DNA of 64,000 nt, taken from assembly GCF_009829075.1 (NCBI RefSeq), contig NZ_WUQZ01000003.1, forward strand, positions 62,001 to 126,000, read 5' to 3'. The notes beneath the pieces were generated by a model. The model was not told the DNA's origin and did no database searches. It was given only the letters and a program-made list of their open reading frames with translations. The DNA comes from Sphingobacterium composti (lineage in GTDB: Bacteria; Bacteroidota; Bacteroidia; Sphingobacteriales; Sphingobacteriaceae). The translations under genes and the position numbers were made by a program. Below, piece after piece: positions 37,294 through 46,179 of this stretch (the first letter of the stretch is position 1; each line of letters begins with the position of its first letter).

Positions 37294-38895
37294 ATGAAGC
37301 AAAATTTCACTGGCAAAGGTAAATCCTTAGTTTGGTCAACTACTATCATCATAGGTTTATTCTCTTATGAAAGCACATTTGCTCAAATAAGAGGACAAAG
37401 ACCTGCTCAAAAGCTAGATCCTATTGTTACAAAAATTGTTGATGAAGTAAACAAGAATTCTGAATTAGAGAACTTAGCTTTTGAATTACTCGATGTTGTA
37501 GGTCCACGATTAGTAGGTACTTCAGGCATGACGAATGCAAATAATTGGGCGGTAAAGAAATTCGAAAGTTGGGGTATTTCTGCTAGAAATCAACAATTTG
37601 GTGAATGGGACGGCTGGGAGCGTGGCATTTCCCATATTGATATGGTATATCCGCGTATTAAGTCTCTGGCTGGTACACAACTCGCTTGGAGTCCGAGTAC
37701 AAAAGGAAAAACAATAGAGGGTGAAGTTATTTCACTACCTGAAATTAAAGATTCAATTAGCTTTCAGAACTGGTTACCAAATGTAAAAGGAAAATATGTA
37801 ATGATTTCTATGCCGCAGCCAACAGGTCGTCCTGATCATGATTGGGAAAAATACGGTACAACAGAATCTATTGTCAAGATGAATAAAGAGCGAGATTCCT
37901 TAAGTATCGCATGGGCCAATAGAATCAGAGCAACGGGTTATAATGTGAACTCCATCCCAGGTATTTTGGAAAATGCGGGTGCTATTGGTATTCTGACAAG
38001 TAATTGGTCAAGAGAATACGGCGCTAACAAAATTTTTGGAGCACGTTCTAAAAAAGTTCCGACATTGGATATTTCTTTAGAGGATTACGGTATTTTATAC
38101 AGGTTAGCTCAAAATGGTATTAAACCGAAGATTGCGGTTAATACTGCTTCTAAATCCTTAGGACCAGTTCCTTCATTTAATACAATTGCAGAAATAAAAG
38201 GTTCTGAAAAACCCAACGAGTATATTATTCTTTCTGCACATTTGGATTCTTGGGAAGGTGGATCAGGAGCAACAGATAATGGTACAGGGACTATTGCGAT
38301 GATGGAAGTTGCACGCATCTTGAAGAAAATATTGCCAAATCCTAAACGTACTATTTTAATAGGTCTTTGGGGAAGTGAAGAGCAAGGGTTAAATGGTTCT
38401 AGATCTTTTGTCTTAGATAATCCTGAAATAGTAGAAAAGACACAAGCTGTTTTTAATTTGGATAATGGCACAGGACGTGTGGAAAGAATAAACGGTTCTG
38501 GTTTTGTGCATGCTTATGATTACGTAGGCAGATGGTTAAGTGCGGTGCCAGAAGAAATTACTAAAGATATTAAAACTGAATTTCCAGGATCGCCAGGTGG
38601 TGGCGGATCAGATCACGCATCATTTGTAGCAGCTGGAATTCCTGCTTTTATGTTGAGCTCATTGTCCTGGGGATACTTTACGAATACTTGGCATACGAAC
38701 TTAGATACGTATGATAAGTTGGTATTCGATGATTTAAAATGGAATGTTATTCTAACTGCAGTGCTGACCTACCAAGCCTCAGAAGAGCCAGAGCTGGTTA
38801 ATAGAGAGCAACGTGTATTGCCATTAGGTAGAGATGGTAAACCACAGCCTTGGCCAGCTATTCGGCAGCCACGTAGAACTGGAGTAGGTTATTAA
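37294..38895 (+). CDS. M28-family metallopeptidase, secreted
   Basis: This 533-residue protein has an N-terminal signal region (SLVWSTTIIIGLFSYESTFAQ), a PA-like insert and an M28 zinc aminopeptidase domain. Candidate metal ligands are His in IILSAHLDSW, Asp in GATDNGTGTIAM, Glu-Glu in WGSEEQGLNG, Asp in FNLDNGTG and His in GGGSDHASFVAAG. The layout is closest to carboxypeptidase Q-like M28 proteins. It probably trims peptides in the periplasm or outside the cell. It is monocistronic, with a bidirectional terminator downstream. Confidence 0.88.
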   Translation: MKQNFTGKGKSLVWSTTIIIGLFSYESTFAQIRGQRPAQKLDPIVTKIVDEVNKNSELENLAFELLDVVGPRLVGTSGMTNANNWAVKKFESWGISARNQQFGEWDGWERGISHIDMVYPRIKSLAGTQLAWSPSTKGKTIEGEVISLPEIKDSISFQNWLPNVKGKYVMISMPQPTGRPDHDWEKYGTTESIVKMNKERDSLSIAWANRIRATGYNVNSIPGILENAGAIGILTSNWSREYGANKIFGARSKKVPTLDISLEDYGILYRLAQNGIKPKIAVNTASKSLGPVPSFNTIAEIKGSEKPNEYIILSAHLDSWEGGSGATDNGTGTIAMMEVARILKKILPNPKRTILIGLWGSEEQGLNGSRSFVLDNPEIVEKTQAVFNLDNGTGRVERINGSGFVHAYDYVGRWLSAVPEEITKDIKTEFPGSPGGGGSDHASFVAAGIPAFMLSSLSWGYFTNTWHTNLDTYDKLVFDDLKWNVILTAVLTYQASEEPELVNREQRVLPLGRDGKPQPWPAIRQPRRTGVGY

Positions 38896-38973
38896 AATTA
38901 GAATTTCATACTTTTAAGCCAGTAATAAGAAAAGTAAATTTTTGTGTGGATAGTTTACTAAAAATAAATTGCT

Positions 38974-39016
38974 AAAATGACCGAGTGACATAAATAATTA
39001 CTCGGTCATTTTTTTA
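38974..39016. terminator. Bidirectional terminator
   Basis: AAAATGACCGAG pairs perfectly with CTCGGTCATTTT around a 15-nt loop, followed by T residues. It lies between the converging peptidase and TetR genes. Confidence 0.85.
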
Positions 39017-39034
39017 ACGTGTATACCTTTATAA

Positions 39035-39673
39035 CTATTTATTTGGAGAGTTAAATATCATTTCAATTATATCAAAAATTGCTTTTTTCATCTCTTTTTG
39101 ACCATTTTCGGTATTGATATCTATCTCACAGAATTCGCCTCCTATCGATTTTGAATGAAGTGTAAGATAGTATACCCCTGAAAGTAAAATTGCATAGCAA
39201 GCGCGTAGATTTATATTGGTGTCTTTAAAATATTCGTCTGTTTGCGCAAACAAATCTTTGCCTAATAATTCTCTTTCTATGCTTAATTTTTTTAAATGTT
39301 CACTCTTTTCCGAAATTTCCCAAATTAATATTTTTCGAGCTTCTTCAAAATTATATAAGTTATCAAAAAGATGAATCAAAAACTCGGAGGCTAATTTTTT
39401 ACCATTGTCTTGGAAGCTAAGATCTATATTTTCAAAAGCTCCTTCACTTAATTGTGTCCAAAAATCTCTTTTTCGAAAGTAGCTAGCTAACAATTCGTCT
39501 ATCCCTCCAAAATAGCGATAAATTAGTTGTTTGTCAACCAATGCTTTTCTTGCAATGTTGTTAATGCCAAGTTTAGTATATCCTTCATTGATTAGGATTT
39601 CACCAACTGCTTCGATCAACTTTTCTTTCGTACGTTCTTTATTACGAATCTCACCATCTACAGATTTTCGCAT
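39035..39673 (-). CDS. TetR-family transcriptional regulator
   Basis: This 212-residue protein has a TetR N-terminal HTH: TKEKLIEAVGEILINEGYTK, then LGINNIARKALVDKQLIYRY near residues 27-57. A helical ligand-binding domain follows. It starts 13 bp after the stop of the upstream oxoamine synthase gene, so the two are cotranscribed. TetR proteins are usually repressors of their own operon; a lipid-like ligand made by the neighbour is possible but unproven. Confidence 0.9.
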   Translation of the reverse strand: MRKSVDGEIRNKERTKEKLIEAVGEILINEGYTKLGINNIARKALVDKQLIYRYFGGIDELLASYFRKRDFWTQLSEGAFENIDLSFQDNGKKLASEFLIHLFDNLYNFEEARKILIWEISEKSEHLKKLSIERELLGKDLFAQTDEYFKDTNINLRACYAILLSGVYYLTLHSKSIGGEFCEIDINTENGQKEMKKAIFDIIEMIFNSPNK

Positions 39674-39686
39674 AATTTTAAACCTA

Positions 39687-40910
39687 TTAAATTAGCTGTG
39701 AAAGTACAGAAATTGTATAATCCATTTCATCTTTACTATGAACCGCAGATAAGCTCATGCGTATGCGGGAATCTCCTCTAGAAACTGCAGGATATAATAT
39801 TGGGTTTGTATAAACACCTTTTTTCATTAGCTCTTTACTAATATTTAGTGTTCTCTCATCTTCTCCAATTTTGATAGGAAAAATAGCTGATTCTCTTTCC
39901 CCTATATCTATACCTATCTTACGTAGACCCAAACTAAAATATTTAATGTTATCTTGAAGTTGTTGTAACCATTTTGGCTCGTCATCAATTAACTCAATAG
40001 CTTTTATGATGCCAAGCGTAGAGGCACCTGCAGTAGCAGAAAAAATTTGTTGTTTTGCCTGAAACTTTAAGAATTTTGCATTTTTAGAATTACAAACCAC
40101 AAATCCACCAATATTACCAAAAGCTTTGCTAAAAGTACCTGTTATAAAGTCAACATCCTTTATAATATTATCACGTTCTAAAACTCCTCTACCTGTTTTT
40201 CCTGTTACTCCAATACCATGAGCATCATCAACCATTAAATATGCTCCATATTTTCTACATAAAAACAATATTTCTTTGAGAGGAGCAGTATCTCCATCTT
40301 GAGAATATACTCCATCAACAACTACCATTTTGGTTCTAAATTTATCTTGATATTGCAGAAGTATTCTTTCTAAAGCCTCTAAATTGTTGTGAGGAAATGT
40401 TTTTTTATTTGTAAGTATACATCCTTCGTGAACTGAGGTGTGAACTCCGCTATCTAATATAGCTACATCTTCTTTTTGTAATAAGGCTAAAAGAGAAGCG
40501 CTGTTTGCAGTATATCCTGTTGTATAAATAACTGAAGAATCACTATTGTAACCGAAGAAGGAAGCAATTTTCGCTTCAAGTAGTTTATGATAATCAAAGA
40601 ATCCACCTATTAAAGGAGATGCTCCGGCTCCAGTACCATATTTTGAAATCCCTTCAATAGCAGCTCTTTTTACTTCAGGATGCTGTGTGAATCCTAAGTA
40701 GTCATTAGAGACATAACTAATGAATTCCTCGCCCAATTCACTTTCCAGTTTAATTTTTGAATTGCAGCCACTTGTGGCAATCACCCTATAGGTTTGTTGA
40801 TCATCATATTTTACATAAGACAGATAGTCAGAAAAGATTTCTGATCTTCCATTTATGTCAAGATCTTGAATATTTTCAAAGTCTTTGAAAGTTTTATTAT
40901 TAAAATTCAT
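39687..40910 (-). CDS. PLP-dependent alpha-oxoamine synthase
   Basis: This 407-residue enzyme belongs to the BioF / glycine C-acetyltransferase / serine palmitoyltransferase group. It has VSNDYLGFTQHPEVKRAA near 66, GTGAGASPLIGG, a substrate histidine in LDSGVHTSVHEG, MVDDAHGIGVTGKTGRG, and the PLP lysine in GTFSKAFGNIGGFV. The C-terminus (ESAIFPIKIG, YTNPILYPAVSRG) looks like serine palmitoyltransferases and related long-chain synthases. It could make a sphingoid base precursor or an aminoketone signal. The neighbouring TetR gene favours a regulated, non-housekeeping product. The substrate is not determined. Confidence 0.82.
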   Translation of the reverse strand: MNFNNKTFKDFENIQDLDINGRSEIFSDYLSYVKYDDQQTYRVIATSGCNSKIKLESELGEEFISYVSNDYLGFTQHPEVKRAAIEGISKYGTGAGASPLIGGFFDYHKLLEAKIASFFGYNSDSSVIYTTGYTANSASLLALLQKEDVAILDSGVHTSVHEGCILTNKKTFPHNNLEALERILLQYQDKFRTKMVVVDGVYSQDGDTAPLKEILFLCRKYGAYLMVDDAHGIGVTGKTGRGVLERDNIIKDVDFITGTFSKAFGNIGGFVVCNSKNAKFLKFQAKQQIFSATAGASTLGIIKAIELIDDEPKWLQQLQDNIKYFSLGLRKIGIDIGERESAIFPIKIGEDERTLNISKELMKKGVYTNPILYPAVSRGDSRIRMSLSAVHSKDEMDYTISVLSQLI

Positions 40911-41309
40911 ATGTGGAAAAATATGTCACCGGTTTTTTATAAAAGCTGTCTTAATTTAGCGCAGTATTTATAACGATTCCTTGGTAGATTAATAAATTCG
41001 GATTAATGCCTAAAATAAAGGAAAAAAATTAAATACGGCTAGTTTATTCTTTTTTTTAGGATACTTTTTTGTTATAGTTTATAAGACAAGACTCAATAAA
41101 TAAGTAAATAAAGGATCTTATAAAATATGTATAAGCATGCTTATTAAAAGAGTGAACAACTCTATCGTTATATTTTTTAAGTACATGTAAAATAGCACTA
41201 GCAGTACGTATAAAATACAAACAAAATTTATTTTAGTTCAGGGCATAATTGTGGTAATAAATTGATATATGTGTAGGGGTTAAATATTTAGTAATAAACT
41301 TTTAAGATT
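40911..41309. other. AT-rich gap without a recognised gene
   Basis: These 399 bp are very AT-rich, have no open frame of note and no strong hairpin. They should contain the divergent promoters of the oxoamine synthase and VOC genes. I cannot point to a convincing box. Confidence 0.5.
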
Positions 41310-41666
41310 ATGATTAAGCTACCATTAAAGACTAAAAATGATAAGGAGTTTAAAGAAGCTATTAAATGGTTTGAAAAAGCATTTAGCTCTCCTCCGTATC
41401 GTATCGACTCTGAATATACTTGTTTTAAATTTGGAGGATATGATATAGCATTATATCAGGATTTAATTGATAATGCAGATAAAAGGCGTAAAAATATAGC
41501 TTATGTGGTTGTAAAGGATATTGCTACTATATTTAACCGTTTTATATCATTAGGAGCCAATGTTATACAAAAACCCTATCAATTAGGAGGAGAAATAACG
41601 ATAGCACGTGTTAAGAATCCTTTTGGACATATATTATGTTTGATAGATGATCCTTCATATAAATAG
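41310..41666 (+). CDS. VOC-family (glyoxalase-like) protein
   Basis: This 118-residue protein has the paired beta-alpha-beta-beta-beta pattern of the vicinal oxygen chelate superfamily. It includes AIKWFEKAFSSPPY, FGGYDIALYQD, NIAYVVVKDIATIFNRFISLGANVIQ and the end NPFGHILCLIDDP. Members include glyoxalases, dioxygenases and resistance proteins, so the reaction is open. It is preceded and followed by long gaps and ends in a hairpin at 41805-41838. Confidence 0.82.
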   Translation: MIKLPLKTKNDKEFKEAIKWFEKAFSSPPYRIDSEYTCFKFGGYDIALYQDLIDNADKRRKNIAYVVVKDIATIFNRFISLGANVIQKPYQLGGEITIARVKNPFGHILCLIDDPSYK

Positions 41667-41804
41667 TTGTTTGTAAAGTAAACTAGAAGTTATTATTAAG
41701 ATATTAATTCACGATACATAGGGTATTATAAACTTAATTAATGTACTAAATAATTAAGTTACAAAAAAACTACGTGTTCAACAATTGGTAATATAGTTTA
41801 AAAA

Positions 41805-41838
41805 GGTACCAGAGCTCCCTACTCTGGTACTTATTTTT
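41805..41838 (+). terminator. Rho-independent terminator
   Basis: GTACCAGAG pairs with CTCTGGTAC around seven bases, followed by TTATTTTTT. It lies 139 bp after the VOC gene. The sequence from here to 42063 holds nothing else that I recognise. Confidence 0.75.
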
Positions 41839-42063
41839 TAGATAAGTGATATCAGATAATTACAAACTAGATAGCCTTAGGTAGAATTATTATTTTTTTA
41901 ATTACATTTTAAAGATTCATTTTAATAGCACTGTAATCTTAAAAATTATTGAATAATGTAATCTTACCCTAGCTAGTTATATCTAAAACTAAAAAAATCC
42001 AGTCAAAATTGTTATTGTTATCCTGTTGGAATGTGGGAAACTTGGAGAGTTTTTCATATTAAA

Positions 42064-42122
42064 ATAGGAATTCTGTAGGCGTTAATTGACCTAAAGATTA
42101 ATGTGGCCTTTCATTGTTGTAC
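42064..42122 (-). pseudogene. IS3-family transposase C-terminal scrap
   Basis: Translated on the minus strand, this gives YNNERPH, a stop, then SLGQLTPTEFLF. The pattern YNNERPH-x-SLG-x-x-TP-x-x-F is the C-terminus of IS3-family OrfB integrases. Only about 20 residues remain, with a nonsense codon inside, and no other part of the element can be found nearby. Confidence 0.7.
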
Positions 42123-42167
42123 ATCTATAATCATTCTCGCAATTTTTTTTGTATATCCATGGTAGAA

Positions 42168-42260
42168 TTCCCCGTTTTGGAAATTTTTTCACGATGATAA
42201 GCGCAAAGATTTGAAAAGAATTTTATGTGCTTTATATAAATCATTAACCAAAACGGGGAA
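42168..42260. repeat. 93-bp segment bounded by a 13-bp perfect inverted repeat
   Basis: TTCCCCGTTTTGG at 42168-42180 is repeated inverted as CCAAAACGGGGAA at 42248-42260. The inner 67 bp are AT-rich and non-coding. This resembles a small MITE or the joined ends of a lost IS. It lies directly beside the IS3 scrap and before the SWIM gene. Confidence 0.55.
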
Positions 42261-42344
42261 GGTTTAAATTAATTTTTTGATATATTATTATTTTTATAAA
42301 TCTTTACTCAATTGGAAGTTGAAACCAAAAATGCCCTTTAACAA

Positions 42345-44090
42345 ATGAATTTAAAAACCTTTCAAAAAACAATCGAACCATCAATTATAGATAAAGGTAA
42401 AGCATATTATTTAGAGAATCGTGTGGTTGATTTAGAGGAATTTGACGATATATACTGGTGTTCTTCGGTTATGGGCAAGGAGGAATATATAGTCGAGGTG
42501 ATGGTTGAAAATTTTAAAATTAGGGAAGCTTCATGTGATTGTAAAGATAACTTCACCTGTAAGCATGTTGTAGCGGTTTTATTTGCTATAAGTGAAAAAA
42601 AGGGTTTGCTCAAAAATTATCCAAGTACAACCTCAATTACCAAATCTAGAAAGTTAACATTGAAAAAATTTCTAGTTAAAATTTCTGATAAAGAGCTTCG
42701 TGATTTTATAGAGCATTACGGTAAAGTCAATAAAACGTTTAAATCTGATTTTGAAATTTACTTTGCAGATAAAGATGAAAATTTTGATGTAGAGAAATTA
42801 GTTAGTTCGCAAATAAGAACGGTAATAAAGAAATATATAAAGTGGAACTATCTTAATTATAGTTCAAGTAAAGTGCTAGCCCAAGAATTGCATAAGATTA
42901 CTAAACAACTTCAGCAGTATTTAACAAAGGGAAATCTTTTAGATGCTGTTAAGTTCTGTAAAGCTTTTATAGAAGAAACCATTCCTATTCAAAGCTATTC
43001 TGATGATAGTTATGGGGTATTAAATGAGGTAATAAGTGGAGTAGTAGATTCTTTTATTGAGATTACCCAACAATCGCCAGTGCCCTTAAAAGAAAACATT
43101 GCAGATTATTTAAAAAGTGAACTTCAAAACTCAATCTATTTTGAAAATAGTGATGTTGGATATTCCTTAATGGAATTATTCTATCTTCTTTCATCGGAAC
43201 TTAATCGAGGTAATGATTTTATTGAATTAGCTAAATTCATGGTGAAGTGTTCAGAACACGATAAAAATTCATTTAAATATGAATATTTTTTATCTACATT
43301 GGTAAACTTCCTTAAACAACATGAATACCATGTAGATGCGGTTGAGTTAATCCAAAAAAATCTACATTTACCAAAAATAAGATCGATTCTAGTAATTCAA
43401 TATATTGATGATGAGAATTTTAATGCTGCAAAACAACTTATTAATGAAGGAATATCATTAGCACAAAAAGGTCATCTTTTAGGATTGGAAAAGCAATGGA
43501 ATAAATATTTGCTAACTATTGCGGAAATAGAAGGAGATGTAGTTGCTGTTCGCAAATTTTTAGAAGAATTTGCTTTTTCTTTTTCATTTGATAAACATTA
43601 TTATCAAAAATGGAAACTTACATTTTCCCAAGAGGAATGGCAAAGGGTTATTCGTAAGAAAATATCTGTAATTTATGATAAAGTCTTAAAAGAGCAAGAA
43701 TCCATAAAAATTTACTTACGAATGCCGGAATATGCACTATTAAGTAGTTTAGGGCCAATATTTGTAGAAGAACAGATGTATGATCAATTAATGGATCTTA
43801 TTAGTAAACAAAATAATTTGGATATAGTCCTTCAATATCACCCAATTCTGTGTAAGCTCTATCCAAATGAGTTAGTTGATTTATATTTAAACTTGCTTAT
43901 TATAGAAGCCGATATAGCCACAGATAGAAATGCGTATAAAAAACTTTTAAAATATGTTAATATGATTTATTTGGATATACCTTCAGGTAGGCGAAAACTT
44001 GTAGAGCAGGTGTTAACATGGAAAGATGAATTCAAGCGTCGTCCAGCAATGATCGATGAGATTGAAAAATTTATAAAAAATGTATCTTAA
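42345..44090 (+). CDS. SWIM zinc-finger protein
   Basis: This 581-residue cytosolic protein has a SWIM zinc finger near residues 60-85: EASCDCKDNFTCKHVVAVLF, i.e. C-x-C-x(n)-C-x-H. The rest is a long helical repeat-like region without a known catalytic motif. In many bacteria SWIM proteins are paired with a SNF2/HepA helicase; none is adjacent here. A nucleic-acid or protein-binding role is likely, but the partner is unknown. It is monocistronic, and the 44091-44432 stretch behind it holds no gene that I can see. Confidence 0.82.
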   Translation: MNLKTFQKTIEPSIIDKGKAYYLENRVVDLEEFDDIYWCSSVMGKEEYIVEVMVENFKIREASCDCKDNFTCKHVVAVLFAISEKKGLLKNYPSTTSITKSRKLTLKKFLVKISDKELRDFIEHYGKVNKTFKSDFEIYFADKDENFDVEKLVSSQIRTVIKKYIKWNYLNYSSSKVLAQELHKITKQLQQYLTKGNLLDAVKFCKAFIEETIPIQSYSDDSYGVLNEVISGVVDSFIEITQQSPVPLKENIADYLKSELQNSIYFENSDVGYSLMELFYLLSSELNRGNDFIELAKFMVKCSEHDKNSFKYEYFLSTLVNFLKQHEYHVDAVELIQKNLHLPKIRSILVIQYIDDENFNAAKQLINEGISLAQKGHLLGLEKQWNKYLLTIAEIEGDVVAVRKFLEEFAFSFSFDKHYYQKWKLTFSQEEWQRVIRKKISVIYDKVLKEQESIKIYLRMPEYALLSSLGPIFVEEQMYDQLMDLISKQNNLDIVLQYHPILCKLYPNELVDLYLNLLIIEADIATDRNAYKKLLKYVNMIYLDIPSGRRKLVEQVLTWKDEFKRRPAMIDEIEKFIKNVS

Positions 44091-44432
44091 AGTCGATTGG
44101 AGGTATTATTCAAATTGGTTTTGTTGAATAAAGCTTACAATGATTTACATTGGAGGAGAATTGATTATATTAAAAATTTGATTTGTGTAAATCTATTTTT
44201 TGGGTTAAAACTATCCGTTATATGACTTCCATTGTTATGTTATTTAATTTTCAGTATAGCAATCTTTCTACCTTTTCACACAATTTTAAGCCAGCTACGA
44301 TCGATAGTATGGCTATTTTTTTTAAAACGTATTTATAATTCAGAATATTCTTTCAGAAATTAAATGTCTGTTTATAGGGAGCTGTAAAATTAAATAATTT
44401 TGTGTCTTCAATTTAAAAGATATGAATGGATT

Positions 44433-44479
44433 AATGCAGATATGCAATTTCTATTTTGAAATTCCATATCTGCATTTTT
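44433..44479. terminator. Long hairpin terminator before the GAPDH gene
   Basis: AATGCAGATATGCAATTTC pairs with GAAATTCCATATCTGCATT with one mismatch, followed by TTTT. It lies 340 bp after the SWIM gene, so it may end that transcript or an unseen RNA. Confidence 0.6.
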
Positions 44480-44632
44480 AGAATGTGTGTTAGTTAATTT
44501 AATGGATTGTTAATTTGATATATCTCAACATTTTATTTTATAAAAATGACACTATTAGCATGATATTAGTTGTCAAAATTGAAAAATATTAAATTTAATG
44601 AGTTAAATATTATTAAATTAATAAAATCCATT

Positions 44633-44662
44633 TTTGATTTAATTATTTAGCTTTTATTTTTG
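44633..44662 (+). promoter_or_regulatory. Candidate promoter of the GAPDH-FBPase operon
   Basis: TTTG at 44633-44636 and TATTTTTG at 44655-44662 fit the -33 TTTG and -7 TAnnTTTG elements with 18 bp between them, close to the usual 19-21. The -7 box is 22 bp before the ATG. Confidence 0.5.
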
Positions 44663-44684
44663 GCTAAAATTAAATCAATTATAA

Positions 44685-46169
44685 ATGAGCACCAATTTAG
44701 ATAACTGTATGAATCAGTATCAGAATCAGCGTTATGAATGTCTTACAATAACTTTATATGCTAACATTTTATGGAAGGACCGTAATGTACTTTGTCTTTT
44801 ATATGGACATAGCTTAGTTGATGAAAAAATAGATTCCTTATTAAAATTCTATCATAAAGGGGAATTAAATCAAGAAAGTGGAGGCTTAGAAATTATCTTA
44901 ACTATTCTTAAAGACTTAATTCAGTTACCAGAACTTCCTAGAGTTATAGATCTTGGTTTGCTTAAAGATAGTATAACAAGTTCTGGGGTTATTGCAAAGG
45001 AAGCATTAATTTCCAAATTATGGTATATTCAATTGAATTGTAATAACAATCCAAAGCAAATTGTATTATATGGATTTGGTCGTATAGGTAGGCTTCTTGC
45101 AAGAGAGTTATGTACAGATCCTGCACTTCGGGTACATATGGAATTGAAAGCCGTTGTAACAAGAGATCCAGTACATATTGATTTTCTAAAAAAGCGTGCA
45201 TCTTTAATACAAAAGGATTCTATTCACGGATTATATCGTGCCAGAGTAGAGATTGATGCTCCAAGTAATAGTTTAATTATAAACGGTCAACAAATCCGAT
45301 TTATACAAGCTGAAGATCCCGCTGCTATAAATTATCATGATTATGGCATTAATGATGCAATATTAATTGATAATACCGGGAAATATAGAGATTTTAAAGG
45401 GTTATCTAAACATTTAACTTTACCTGCAATATCAAATGTTATAGTTACTGCCCCTGGAAAAGATATTCCTAATATTGTTTTTGGAATTAATCATGAAATT
45501 ATTCATAACAATAATGTAAATATATATTCGACGGCATCGTGTACTACCAATGCTATTACACCGCTCTTAAAATTATTAGATACTGAATTTGGTATTGAAA
45601 AAGGACATTTAGAAACTATTCATGCCTATACTAATGATCAAAATTTAGTCGATAATATGCATACAAAAAATAGAAGGGGTAGGGCAGCTGCTTTGAATAT
45701 GGTTATTACAGAAACTGGAGCTGGCAAAGCAATATCTAAAATTTTACCACAGTTGGAAAATAAATTAACTTCTAATGCTGTTCGCGTACCTATAGCAAAT
45801 GGTTCTTTAGCTATTCTTGTTTTAGATTTAAATAAAGAAGCATCAATAAATAATATACATCAGTTATTAATTCAAGCTGCTTCGGTACCAATAAAACATA
45901 AGCAAATTGACATTTCCTTTGATGAAGATTTGGTTTCTACCGATATAATTGGTCGTGCTGCAGCTGGAATTGTTGATGGTTGCGCCACTTCTATTTCTTC
46001 TGATGGCAAAACTTTAACATTATATGTTTGGTATGATAACGAATATGGTTATAGTATGCAGGTGTTAAGTTTCGCAAGATGGTTATCTGTAGAATCTGTA
46101 GCTAAAGGATCATTGGAAAATTATGATTTTAATAAAATCGAGATTTCGACCATGATGGATAATGCCTAA
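44685..46169 (+). CDS. Glyceraldehyde-3-phosphate dehydrogenase, long form
   Basis: This 494-residue enzyme has a GAPDH core from about residue 125: NAD fold KQIVLYGFGRIGRLLAREL, the catalytic Cys in YSTASCTTNAITPLL, and GRAAALNMVITETGAGKAI with the phosphate-binding region. The C-terminus has YVWYDNEYGYSMQV. The first about 120 residues are an extra helical domain, absent from glycolytic GapA but known in long Bacteroidota and Chlorobi forms. Its operon partner 10 bp downstream is an FBPase, which points to gluconeogenic use. Confidence 0.92.
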   Translation: MSTNLDNCMNQYQNQRYECLTITLYANILWKDRNVLCLLYGHSLVDEKIDSLLKFYHKGELNQESGGLEIILTILKDLIQLPELPRVIDLGLLKDSITSSGVIAKEALISKLWYIQLNCNNNPKQIVLYGFGRIGRLLARELCTDPALRVHMELKAVVTRDPVHIDFLKKRASLIQKDSIHGLYRARVEIDAPSNSLIINGQQIRFIQAEDPAAINYHDYGINDAILIDNTGKYRDFKGLSKHLTLPAISNVIVTAPGKDIPNIVFGINHEIIHNNNVNIYSTASCTTNAITPLLKLLDTEFGIEKGHLETIHAYTNDQNLVDNMHTKNRRGRAAALNMVITETGAGKAISKILPQLENKLTSNAVRVPIANGSLAILVLDLNKEASINNIHQLLIQAASVPIKHKQIDISFDEDLVSTDIIGRAAAGIVDGCATSISSDGKTLTLYVWYDNEYGYSMQVLSFARWLSVESVAKGSLENYDFNKIEISTMMDNA

Positions 46170-46179
46170 TTTATAGATA

